64,000 bases of DNA from Chloroflexota bacterium (GTDB taxonomy: Bacteria; Chloroflexota; Anaerolineae; UBA4142; SHND01), in the NCBI GenBank assembly GCA_016209205.1, contig JACQWQ010000197.1:1-64000 (forward strand), in the 5' to 3' direction. Below, in pieces: positions 8,720 to 16,692 of the stretch. Within the stretch, counting starts at the first letter, position 1; each line of letters opens with the position of its first letter. A model generated the notes under the pieces. It saw only the letters and a program-made list of their open reading frames with translations, did not search any database and was not told the DNA's origin. The position numbers were made by a program, and so were the translations under genes.

Positions 8720-10607
8720 TGTTTGAGACCAGCCACGCGTTCAACGGCGCGCCGCAGTGTCCACAACGCATGCCCGGCGCGTATTCGGTAGTCACGATTT
8801 TTTGGCACTGCGGACAGCGCCGCGCGAGACGCCGTTCCAAAAGTACAAACAGCGCGACATGCGCGAGCGCAAATAATAAAACGGCGAACATGGGCGCGAC
8901 CACATTTGGCTCGAACGGGTGCGCGCTCGGAATCGTCACCCAATCTACAATTGGCAAAATCACAAAGATGAGCACGAGCGCCAGCAACGCAGTCACGTAT
9001 GCAAAAACAATCGCGGAATGGCGCGCCAAAATTTTCGCGCTGAACCAGTGCAACACGCGACGCTCGAGCCACAAATCCAAAAATACGTACGCGACGAGAA
9101 ACGGCGGCATGAAAAACGTAAACAAAATCGCGGGACGATAAATAAAATTTTCGAGAAACAGTCCGACCAGTTCCGCGCCTGTCCCCGGCGGCAAGGTGCC
9201 GACCACGAATCCCTCCAAGCTGCGCTGCAAGAGCTCCGGGTCCATGAGCACCGCGACGCCCAGCAGAATGCTCAAGAGATATTGCGGAATCAATTTGATG
9301 GCGGTGAAAATCAAAACGATGACGATCACCGGACGCAGCATTCCGCGCAGTGTACCTTGCCATTGACACAAGCGCGGCAGCAGCGAAAGCGCAATCACCG
9401 TAAAGCCCAACGCGAACGCGGGCACGCTATTCGGTCCGCGGAGGGTTGCGGAATAAAACTGCGACAGTAAATTCAGGTTCAAAAGCACCACCGCCGCGCC
9501 CGCCGTGAGCGCGATAGATAAATTATTCCCGTACACGTGATGTGGCGCGTCCAAACAGGCGCGGCGACGCGCCTCGCTTGGATGTGTGGCGAGCCACTGC
9601 TGCCGACGAATGAATTCGTTACTACGCGCCCACTCTCCAATTTTTTCGCGCCAGCGCGTTGGCGCCGCGCGAACCGCTTGCACGGTCATCGTCACTGCAA
9701 GTCCTCCCCACAACGGTTCGGGATCTCCCGCTTGCCATCCCACCACGCGCGCGTCGGCATACAATTCGCGCGTGCGCAAGAGCGCGCGCCAGAAAAACAC
9801 CAACAGCAATCCGCTGCCGACAATCAGCGGCGTGAACGCCGTGACGATATACATTTCATAGTCGAGCCAGCGCGCGGCAGCAATCGGATCCTCTGGGTCG
9901 AGTGCCTTGAGAATATCAGGATCGTCGCGCGCCAAGACGGCGATCAGTTCCGCCCACGGCGATTGTGTGAAATCAAAAAAAGTGAGAAAGCGATAATACA
10001 AAAACGGCGTCAGCAGGTGCACCAACAGTGCGAGCGACATAAAGCCGATCGTCGCTACGAGCACACTCCGCGCCATAGACGCGAGCCACACATCGTCGTG
10101 CCGAAAATGCGCCAACTCGTGCAGCACAATCGCGCGCGCCCGTTTGGCGGATTCCGCGCCCGCGCCCAGCAATCGTTCGATCTCGTGCGCCAACGCGTTG
10201 GAAAAACCGAGATACGCGCGGCGAAAGGTGCCAAACGCCCATGCGCCGTCCGCGTCGTTTGGAGCAAGCATCACGCGCGGCATTTCCACTTGCGCGTCGT
10301 GCGCCGCGTCCGCGACGGTTTGCGTTAACGCGGGGTGCGCCGCGTCCGCGGCGGTCAATTGATGTTGTGAAATCACGCGTTCGGGTTCGCGCAAAAAATG
10401 ACGCAGCGGCAGCAGCAGCATCCAAAACAAGAGGAACGGCGCGCACACGGGCGTTTTGCCCACGAGCGCAGCGACGAGCGGGGTATAAATGACAATGACG
10501 ATCAGCAAAAACAAAAGGGTCGTGCGGCTGGGCAGCGCAAAGAGGTTTAGACGCGGCGGGGCATCCGCAGTCGTTGGCGTAGGAGAGCAAGTATCATCTG
10601 GAATCAT
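8715..10607 (-). CDS. Membrane-bound M48-like zinc metalloprotease with C-terminal zinc ribbon
   Basis: 630 residues. Two N-terminal spans, then a catalytic block with VLHELAHFRHDD (HExxH, about residue 163) and a later RTRELYADARV supplying the third zinc ligand as in M48 peptidases. Two spans separate these two motifs, followed by several more, and the protein ends in a zinc ribbon CPQCQK...CGHCG. It is the last gene of the sigma/anti-sigma operon; its ATG overlaps the stop of the upstream fragment (ATGA). Known M48 membrane proteases degrade membrane or anti-sigma proteins, so a role in releasing the sigma factor is a fair inference, not shown. Confidence 0.85.
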   Translation of the reverse strand: MIPDDTCSPTPTTADAPPRLNLFALPSRTTLLFLLIVIVIYTPLVAALVGKTPVCAPFLLFWMLLLPLRHFLREPERVISQHQLTAADAAHPALTQTVADAAHDAQVEMPRVMLAPNDADGAWAFGTFRRAYLGFSNALAHEIERLLGAGAESAKRARAIVLHELAHFRHDDVWLASMARSVLVATIGFMSLALLVHLLTPFLYYRFLTFFDFTQSPWAELIAVLARDDPDILKALDPEDPIAAARWLDYEMYIVTAFTPLIVGSGLLLVFFWRALLRTRELYADARVVGWQAGDPEPLWGGLAVTMTVQAVRAAPTRWREKIGEWARSNEFIRRQQWLATHPSEARRRACLDAPHHVYGNNLSIALTAGAAVVLLNLNLLSQFYSATLRGPNSVPAFALGFTVIALSLLPRLCQWQGTLRGMLRPVIVIVLIFTAIKLIPQYLLSILLGVAVLMDPELLQRSLEGFVVGTLPPGTGAELVGLFLENFIYRPAILFTFFMPPFLVAYVFLDLWLERRVLHWFSAKILARHSAIVFAYVTALLALVLIFVILPIVDWVTIPSAHPFEPNVVAPMFAVLLFALAHVALFVLLERRLARRCPQCQKIVTTEYAPGMRCGHCGAPLNAWLVSNT

Positions 10608-10760
10608 TCGTGATTCAGCAGCGCAAGCAGCGGCAAAGGATCAGTGGCGACGCGCTGCGCATATTCGCGCGCCAGACGCGCCGCGAATAGAGTGTCCAGA
10701 CCGATGGCTTGCGCGGCGGTGTGAAATGCCTGTGTACGGAATGTTCGCCGTAACGTTCCC
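10604..10760 (-). pseudogene. C-terminal fragment of a second anti-sigma-like paralogue
   Basis: On the minus strand a frame reads AAQAIGLDTLFAARLAREYA and ends LLALLNHE at a TGA (10604-10606) that overlaps the protease ATG. It aligns end-to-end with the C-terminus of the intact gene at 10811-11581 (AAQQIGIPRKQAASFARAYA ... LKELLQ), so it is a paralogous tail without its front. The start of the similarity coincides with two direct repeats GAGGGAACGTTACGG and a palindrome around 10770-10810, suggesting that repeat insertion or deletion removed the rest. Confidence 0.6.
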
Positions 10761-10810
10761 TCCCCGTAACGTTCCCTCCCCGCGCGATGGAACGAAACGG
10801 CGTTCGTTCC

Positions 10811-11581
10811 CTACTGGAGTAATTCTTTCAATGCCGACGGGTCTTGAGCGATTTGTGCGGCGTACGCACGCGCAAAGGACGCGGCTTGCTTGCGGGGAAT
10901 GCCGATTTGTTGCGCGGCGTCCCGCGCGCGGGTTTCGACGTTTTGCGCGAACGTGCCTTGCGCCAGCCACGCGTCCAATTCTTGGCGCGTCGTTTGACTG
11001 ACCAATTGCTGCGTAGCGACATAACACGCGGCGAGCGTTTCCAATGCCGGGCTAGTTTCGCGGCGTCCGAGTCCCATGGCTTGCACCGCGCCCGCGCGCA
11101 ATTCAAAAGTTTTCAACGGCGCCACGCGCGTAAAAAATGTGTCGGCAATCACGGCAAGCTCGCGTTCGCGTCCGGGCGCAAAGGTCGGCAGCAAGCGGCG
11201 CGTCCATTCCAACACAATTTCTGGCAGTGAACGCGTTGACGGGGGTTGAGGCAAAAAAGAGAGGTCGGGGCGCGGCATCGCGCGCGGTTTCACCAGCGCG
11301 CCGCGTTGTTCCGCCCACGCGGTGTCGAGCAGTTCCGCGTATTCCCGTCCACATTCATCGCAGCGGTCGAGATGATGCTTGACGGCGGGATACAGTTTCG
11401 CCACCGCGTCGCCCGCCAATTCCGCGTCAACAAATTCCGGCAGCGCGGCGCGACACGCGGCGTGCGACAATTGTTCGTCGTCGGGATTCCACAACGCATC
11501 GCCCAGCCGTTGCAGCGACGGCGGAATTTTGTCGGCGTGCGCGCGCAGCAGGTTACGCAGTTCGTCAGGATTCGAGTCCAT
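10811..11581 (-). CDS. Zinc anti-sigma-like protein with helical C-terminal domain
   Basis: About 256 residues. The N-terminal third carries H-x3-C (HAACRAALPEFVDAELAG) and then HLDRCDECGREYAELL, i.e. the His/Cys pattern of zinc-binding anti-sigma (ZAS/zf-HC2) domains. The C-terminal domain is helical and unfamiliar; a partial copy of it lies just downstream. No membrane segment is visible, so it would be a soluble member. The ATG at 11581 is preferred over the overlapping GTG at 11584. Third gene of the sigma operon. Confidence 0.72.
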   Translation of the reverse strand: MDSNPDELRNLLRAHADKIPPSLQRLGDALWNPDDEQLSHAACRAALPEFVDAELAGDAVAKLYPAVKHHLDRCDECGREYAELLDTAWAEQRGALVKPRAMPRPDLSFLPQPPSTRSLPEIVLEWTRRLLPTFAPGRERELAVIADTFFTRVAPLKTFELRAGAVQAMGLGRRETSPALETLAACYVATQQLVSQTTRQELDAWLAQGTFAQNVETRARDAAQQIGIPRKQAASFARAYAAQIAQDPSALKELLQ

Positions 11582-11584
11582 CAC

Positions 11585-11697
11585 TCACCCGTTGTCAACG
11601 AATTGGGCGATGTGGTTCATCGCACGAATAAACGAATGGGCGTATGATTCATTCGTTAATTCGTTGCGATGCAGTTCAATCGCACTATTCGTTGACG
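11585..11697. repeat. Palindromic repeats inside the sigma operon
   Basis: Interlaced inverted repeats built from CAACGAAT / ATTCGTTG and GCGATG / CATCGC units fill the gap between the two anti-sigma genes. They belong to the same families seen throughout the window. Confidence 0.8.
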
Positions 11698-12024
11698 CTA
11701 GATCAAAAAACCAAGATCGGGACGCGGCAGCGTCGGCGGTCGGGGCAATTGGTGCTGTGCGTCCAACTGTGCGGTTTCGAGCAAATCCAAATACAGTGCA
11801 GCGCAGCGCGGACAGAGCAGCAAATGACGTTTCAGTTCCAAGAATTTTTCCGCGTGCGTTTGCTGCTCCAACTCGGCGTCAATGAATTCGGGCAATTGCG
11901 CCAGAACGCGTTCGTGTGAGGCGCGCGGCGGACGCACTTGGAAAATCGCGCCCGCCAGCGTCAAAATGCGGGCATCTGTTGAATTGGGCGCGCGGAGGGC
12001 GCGGCGAATTCTTTCCGGGTTCAT
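11698..12024 (-). CDS. Short zinc anti-sigma-like protein
   Basis: 108 residues with HERVLAQLPEFIDAELEQ followed by H-x3-C-x2-C (HLLLCPRCAALYLDLLE), the zinc-binding core of ZAS anti-sigma factors. It shares the motif PEF-(V/I)-DAEL and a C-terminal LPRPDL segment with the next gene (10811-11581), so the two are duplicates with different tails. The ATG at 12024 overlaps the stop of the sigma gene (ATGA), which decides the start and couples its translation to the sigma factor, as is usual for sigma/anti-sigma pairs. Confidence 0.75.
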   Translation of the reverse strand: MNPERIRRALRAPNSTDARILTLAGAIFQVRPPRASHERVLAQLPEFIDAELEQQTHAEKFLELKRHLLLCPRCAALYLDLLETAQLDAQHQLPRPPTLPRPDLGFLI

Positions 12025-12836
12025 GCCAGCCAGTCCTTGAAAAGTTCTTGCATCTCGGAACACGCGCGCAGTTTTTGCAAGACGCGCGATTTTATCACTT
12101 GCACGTTGAGCGGCGTGATTTGCAATTGCGCCGCCACCTCGCCAATACTCTTGTCATTCAAAAATAGTTCGACGAGCAGCGTGACGTGTCGTTCGTTTTC
12201 CAAACACGCGCGCAGCGCCGCCACCAACGCGTCCTGCATCGGCGCTTGCAAGGCGGCGGCGAACGTGTCTTGCGCGGCGTCGCTCAAAATTTTCTCTGCT
12301 TGTTTGGACTCGCCGCTCATTTCATCCTCTGCCAATTCTGCCAACCCAATTTCCTTTGCCACATAATCGTCCCCGCGTTCGGTCAGGCGGCGCTCGTACT
12401 GCGCCCGAAAGCGCTCGTAAATATCGTTCAGCAGAATTTGATCACACCAGCGTAAAAAATTGCCCGGGTCGCGGACCGTTGCGCGTTTCTCGAAAATTTT
12501 GAGCAGCGTTTGCTGCGTCGCGTCTTGCGCTGCTTGCCCGTCGTGCAAGCGATACACCGCAATCGGAAACAAATAGTCCCACAATTCCTCGAACGCCCGC
12601 GCCTGCCTCTCGCTCCCGTTTTGCCCGCACGTGTCATACAAGACGCGCGCGTAACAGCGCACCGTCGCGCGCGCAATGGCATCCGTGGGCACGGCAGCGA
12701 AATCATTATACCGCGTCCGCAGTTCTTGTACGACGCTCTGCAAAAATTCCGCGTCCGCCGCGACCAACATCCAACCGCGTTTGGACAATTCCGCGTCCAC
12801 CTCGGCGCGGCAGCGTTCCAGCCCCGAGTCAATCAA
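12021..12836 (-). CDS. ECF-like sigma-70 family RNA polymerase sigma factor
   Basis: 271 residues. Region 2 is visible at about 85-135 (FEELWDYLFPIAVYRLHDGQ then QDATQQTLLKIFE) and region 4 near 225-260 with a helix-turn-helix (IGEVAAQLQITPLNVQVIKS). An N-terminal extension of about 80 residues precedes region 2, longer than in typical ECF factors. The start is a TTG at 12836, with AGGAG ten bases upstream; there is no better ATG. It heads the operon sigma, anti-sigma, anti-sigma-like, M48 protease. Confidence 0.82.
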   Translation of the reverse strand: MIDSGLERCRAEVDAELSKRGWMLVAADAEFLQSVVQELRTRYNDFAAVPTDAIARATVRCYARVLYDTCGQNGSERQARAFEELWDYLFPIAVYRLHDGQAAQDATQQTLLKIFEKRATVRDPGNFLRWCDQILLNDIYERFRAQYERRLTERGDDYVAKEIGLAELAEDEMSGESKQAEKILSDAAQDTFAAALQAPMQDALVAALRACLENERHVTLLVELFLNDKSIGEVAAQLQITPLNVQVIKSRVLQKLRACSEMQELFKDWLA

Positions 12837-13147
12837 TATGGCTGTACTCCTAATGATGAATTCTAACGCGCTTTCCTCACAGCGAATTTAGACGCATCCA
12901 AATCTGAGCGCGCATGTGCGAATACGAGCGCCGTGCATCCGCTTATCCGCTTTCTCGCGCTGTATTCCAGCGCACAATCCGCTGACCGCTCTTCCCCCCA
13001 CTCCAAAAATTCATCGCGCCGTTTGTATGAATCGCGCGGGATTCTCCGTCCTTTTTGGTCGCACACGGTTAGACACGCGTCGCCGCCGAACGAAAAAACT
13101 CGTGAGCCGCTGTGCAAGGTCGCATTCACACCAGAAAGGAGGAATTG
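12837..13147. other. Divergent intergenic region, no gene recognised
   Basis: About 310 bases between the sigma gene (leftward) and the small secreted peptide (rightward). On the minus strand a TAGAAT hexamer lies about 12 bases before the AGGAG of the sigma gene and could be its -10 box, but no convincing -35 is seen. At the right end AAAGGAGGAATTG (13135-13147) is a strong ribosome binding site. Confidence 0.5.
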
Positions 13148-13234
13148 ATGCATCAACACGCCAGCGCGCCACACGCGGCGCGTAAGCGTACGGATGCGTC
13201 AGAATCCCTATGCAAACGTTCCGCAAAATTCTGA
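13148..13234 (+). CDS. Short overlapping upstream frame (28 residues), possible leader
   Basis: The best ribosome binding site of this locus, AAGGAGG, is 6 bases before the ATG at 13148. The frame encodes 28 residues (begins MHQHASAPHAARK, ends KRSAKF) and overlaps the first codons of the secreted peptide gene, in another frame. Either it is a translated leader that couples to the next start, or the two frames were once one gene. It is short and has no homologue I know. Confidence 0.35.
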   Translation: MHQHASAPHAARKRTDASESLCKRSAKF

Positions 13235-13395
13235 TTGGCGTGCTCGTCGCGCTCGCCGTGGTGATTCCGTTGGGCATCGCCGCCAGTGCAACCAATCCCA
13301 CGACCCAATCCGGTGTCGTTCACATCGCCGACCAACCCACACCGACGCCGACAACCAGCAATGGGCAAGGCGGCTGTATCGGTGGCGGTTGCTGA
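13210..13395 (+). CDS. Small secreted peptide with Cys-Gly-rich end
   Basis: 61 residues: an N-terminal signal peptide with hydrophobic core ILIGVLVALAVVIPLGIAAS, a Thr/Pro stretch and the end GGCIGGGC. After cleavage only about 33 residues remain, with two cysteines able to form a disulfide or to be modified. There is no SD directly before the ATG; translation may depend on the overlapping upstream frame. Followed by a strong hairpin at 13421-13457. Function unknown. Confidence 0.6.
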   Translation: MQTFRKILIGVLVALAVVIPLGIAASATNPTTQSGVVHIADQPTPTPTTSNGQGGCIGGGC

Positions 13396-13420
13396 GATAA
13401 ACACGCGCGTGCAGCCAATT

Positions 13421-13457
13421 GGACAGCCAAGTGGGGGCACCCCCATTTGGCTTGTCC
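13421..13457. terminator. Bidirectional hairpin between convergent genes
   Basis: GGACAGCCAAGTGGGGG pairs with CCCCCATTTGGCTTGTCC around a 2-base loop. It lies between the secreted peptide gene (+) and the corrected end of the CHAT gene (-). No U-tract follows, so factor-independent termination is likely but not certain. Confidence 0.65.
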
Positions 13458-15923
13458 TATGCTCCTGCCCCGATAGCCGCATAAGCCGCCCATTGGAACG
13501 GCGGCGCTCCCAGGTGCAACAATGGCGACGCCTCGATGAACGCCTTGATAAAAATGCGCCATCAAGTCACACGTTGCTGACTCGTCTTCCACTTCCCATT
13601 GGGTCGCCACCACGGTGCGCGCGCCCGCGTAAAAGAACGCACGCGCCAAAGTGACCCATTCATCCCCTTGTCCTCCCGTTCCCAATGCCGTCGCACAAGC
13701 CGAGAGCGTGACCAGACGCGCATCCAAACGCAAATCGAGAATATCGGCGGTGCTCAAGTCTTGGTCGGCGAGCAAAATGCGCGACCAGTGCGGTGCGCCC
13801 GGCTCGACAATGGCGTGGGTGGCAAAATGCAAAACATCAAACGCGCGCAGCGCGCCGCTGCGGTTGCGCGCCAGCAGTTCGGCGCGCGTGGCATCTTCAC
13901 CCCACAAGGTTGTAACCTTTCGTTTTTCCAGCGATTGCAGGGCGCGGACTTCGGCTTGGACAAAGGGCAGGCCGCGCGCCCGCTCACCAAAGTCATTCAG
14001 TCCACACAGCAGCATGCGCCGTGTGGAGGATTCGGGCGCGGCGTTCAATTGCGTCCACGACTGCAATGTCGGCGTATACAGAAAACCAAAGCGTTCCAAC
14101 AAATAACCTTGTTCGTCGCGCAGGCATTGGAAGGGAAGTTGATGCAGCAGCCCGTGCGGCGAAATCAAGAGGGTGGGGGCGTCGGTGCGCTGTCGAATGG
14201 CAGCGGGAATCAACCATTCGGTCAACGCGCTCATTTCCGCCGCAGTATCCTGATGGATGGGGATACCATGCAGGGTGCCGCGGTATTTGAGTTCGCGCAG
14301 ATCACGCCGCGTATCGCAATATTGTTCAAGCAAGAATTTATCCTGCCGCGACAAACGCAGGCGCTGGGCATACACGTTTTCTGCATCCAGTCCGACAATC
14401 AGCAAACCTTCACGCGAAAAGAAATACGTCAGCCCCGCCCACCGCTCGCCCCAACGTGCGTTCGCCTGTGCGCGCAAAGCTTGCAGCGAGAACGGCGCGA
14501 GGTCAGGCGCACCCTCCAAGCCATGCCGCATCAAGCGCAACTGCGCGACGGTCCGTCCATATTCCTCGCGCGTCGTTTGAAATTCTTGCAGCGCGTTCGA
14601 TGAATCTGCAATGCTGCCGCGCATGACCGAATAGTCGCTCGCAGGTGCTTGCGTCATCAGTGCGCCTTGCAGGGTCTCGAGGCGTCCCCGCAATTCTCTT
14701 TCGCGGGCATAGAGCGCCGCATCAATCCGGTTTTCCTCCTTTTCCGGTGGACGCCACTCGCGTCGCGCTAACGAGACCGACAGCAGGCGCGCTTTGGCGG
14801 CTTCGACAATGTCGAGCAGCGCGCTCGCGTGGCGTTGCGCGTACGCCACGCGCAACGCATGTTCATAGACCTGCCGCCGCGCTCCAAAAAAGGTATTGCT
14901 CCATTGCTCGGTCACAAGCGTTCCGCGCAGCTGTGCAATCAGCGCGACCGCTGTCTGGTAATGGGTCAATGCTTGGGGCGGCTCGCCTTGGGCTTGGGCA
15001 ACGCGCGCCAAGCCATATTCGGCGCGCCACGCCAAATCGGGCAAGCCGGAACCAAAACGCCGACGCGCGGCTGTGAACAACCTAGCCGCGCGCGGATAAT
15101 TGCGCTCTGCCAAAGCCAACTCTGCCGTTTCGAGATCGCACAAGCCGGTCTCGATAGGCTGCGCGGCTGCCGTCAAGACCTGACGGCTGGCGTCGAGATG
15201 TTTCCGCGCCGTGTTCAGGTCTCCCCCTTGGATGGACAGATGCGCCAGCAAGCGTTCGCACACTGCTGCATAGACCGGCTGTTGGGTTTCGGTGTAGAGA
15301 GCGTGCGCTTTTTCAAGCGCCCCGCGCGCCGCGCGGCGTTGTCCTTGTGCGGCATAGATTTGTGCCAGATACGTTTCGCACTCGGCGAGGTCGGCGCGGA
15401 GCTGTTCGGTCTGAAAGACGCGACGCGCACGTTCCAGGACGACCCGCGCGTGGGCAAATTGCCCCAACCGCAAATAAACCAACCCCTCATTCACATCGCA
15501 CAAGCGCGCCAGCTGGATGCGCAAGCCCGCCCGTTCATATTCCGCGCGCGCTTGCGCATACCACGTGAGCGCGTCGGCAAACCGCCCCTGTTTGGTGCGC
15601 GCCCAACCGATATTGACAAAGCAAAGCGCGCTTTTGGTGCGCTGCCCGAGTGCGAACGCGCGCTGCGCCGCTTGTTCGAGATAGGCAATTGCCTCGTCAT
15701 GGCGATTCTGCTCATTCAGGGTTGCGCCGAGGTTGATTTCGCAAGACGATGCATCGGAGTTAGCGCCGCAAGCGAGCAATTGCGTCCGTGCCTGTGTGAG
15801 ATGTGTCAACGCCGCCGAGTAATCATTCAGCCGATATTCGATAAAGCCGATCTCTAGATCAGACCACGCCACAAAAAAAGGCAAGCCCTGAGCGGCAAAG
15901 CGTGCCCCCGCTCGCGTTGACAA
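13457..15923 (-). CDS. TPR-CHAT protease-like protein, main part (frameshifted at both ends)
   Basis: The N-terminal half is a run of TPR units (ALTHLTQARTQLL, EAIAYLEQAAQRAFALG and others); the C-terminal half is a CHAT domain with the caspase-like dyad: His in VLHFATHAIV and Cys in LSACATALG. As read, the frame leaves the family after DLMAHF and runs on to 13320 through the terminator. In the next frame the expected end, FIEASPLLHLGAPPFQWAAY, appears and stops at 13457. Removing one T from the T5 run near 13546 restores it. The front end is also shifted (see 15854-16537). CHAT proteins are peptidases or scaffolds often found in defence or signalling systems; the partner here is unknown. Confidence 0.8.
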
Positions 15924-16537
15924 CGCGCAGCATGGAGCGGCGCACCGCCCGCACGCCAGTGCGCCATCAGTTGTGCGAATTGATCCGCCGCCTGCCGATA
16001 TTCACCTTGCTCGCACAACAGACGCGCATCAATCCATTGCTTGTACAGTAGGATCTCGCCGCCGTGTGCATCATCAACTCGATCAAGCAAGGAACGCGCG
16101 GTATGGAAATCGCCCAAATAGGAATGTGCCCACGCGGCTTCCAACCACACCCGCGCGACATTTTCAGCGTCATCCCCGCGCTTTTCAAAACGACGCGCGG
16201 CGTCGGCGCACAGGGCGAGGGCTTGCTGGAATTCACCGCACACGTTCAACGCGCGAATCAACGCGAGGTCTGCCATCGCGCGCAAACGCGTGTCGTGTGC
16301 GTGTATCACGATGGCGTGCAGCACACGCGCGAATGCCGAACCCAATGATGGGTTGTGGTCAAGCAACGCATCGAGTTCGTTCCAGAGCGCCGGAGGAATG
16401 GCGCGCACGTGGAGGTTTTCAATTTCGCCCGCGAGGTCGAGTTCTTGGCTTGGGCGCGTGGGGCGCGCGTCGTACCGTCGCACGTTTTGGCGCGCGAGTT
16501 TGCGGGCGAGACGGAGAATGGCGGAGCGCTGGTTCAT
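15854..16537 (-). CDS. N-terminal part of the TPR-CHAT protein (separate frame)
   Basis: About 227 residues of helical repeats (ALNVCGEFQQALALCADAAR, AWAHSYLGDFHTARSLLDRV). After HAARCQRERG the frame degenerates. One extra G in the G5 run (plus-strand C5 at 15905-15909) would join it directly to ARFAAQGLPFFVAWSDLE of the downstream frame, giving a single protein of roughly 1020 residues. I therefore read this as the first quarter of one gene. The ATG at 16537 is used rather than the TTG at 16558. Confidence 0.75.
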   Translation of the reverse strand: MNQRSAILRLARKLARQNVRRYDARPTRPSQELDLAGEIENLHVRAIPPALWNELDALLDHNPSLGSAFARVLHAIVIHAHDTRLRAMADLALIRALNVCGEFQQALALCADAARRFEKRGDDAENVARVWLEAAWAHSYLGDFHTARSLLDRVDDAHGGEILLYKQWIDARLLCEQGEYRQAADQFAQLMAHWRAGGAPLHAARCQRERGHALPLRACLFLWRGLI

Positions 16538-16599
16538 GCGCGGAAAAGGGTGCGCCAAGCTTGTACGAGGAGGAGTGGATTGTCAAATAAGCCAAGCCA

Positions 16600-16668
16600 C
16601 AGACCTTCGAGGTTTTTATCGCGGACGCCCAAATTGCAGACATTGTTGAAAAACCTCGAAGGTCTTGG
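16600..16668. repeat. Inverted repeat between menE and the CHAT gene
   Basis: CAGACCTTCGAGGTTTTT and AAAAACCTCGAAGGTCTTG form an 18-base stem around a 31-base loop. Placed after the menE stop; terminator or dispersed palindrome. Confidence 0.75.
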
Positions 16669-16692
16669 GGCTCACTAAACCACATTCGGGTC

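Noticed and set aside
12863-13174. Minus-strand 103-codon frame upstream of the sigma gene
   Set aside because: It overlaps the leader and start of the secreted-peptide locus and has no start signal or recognisable domain.
13530-13560. Programmed frameshift in the CHAT gene
   Set aside because: There is no slippery heptamer with a downstream stimulator, and similar one-base shifts occur in unrelated genes, so sequence error or decay is simpler.
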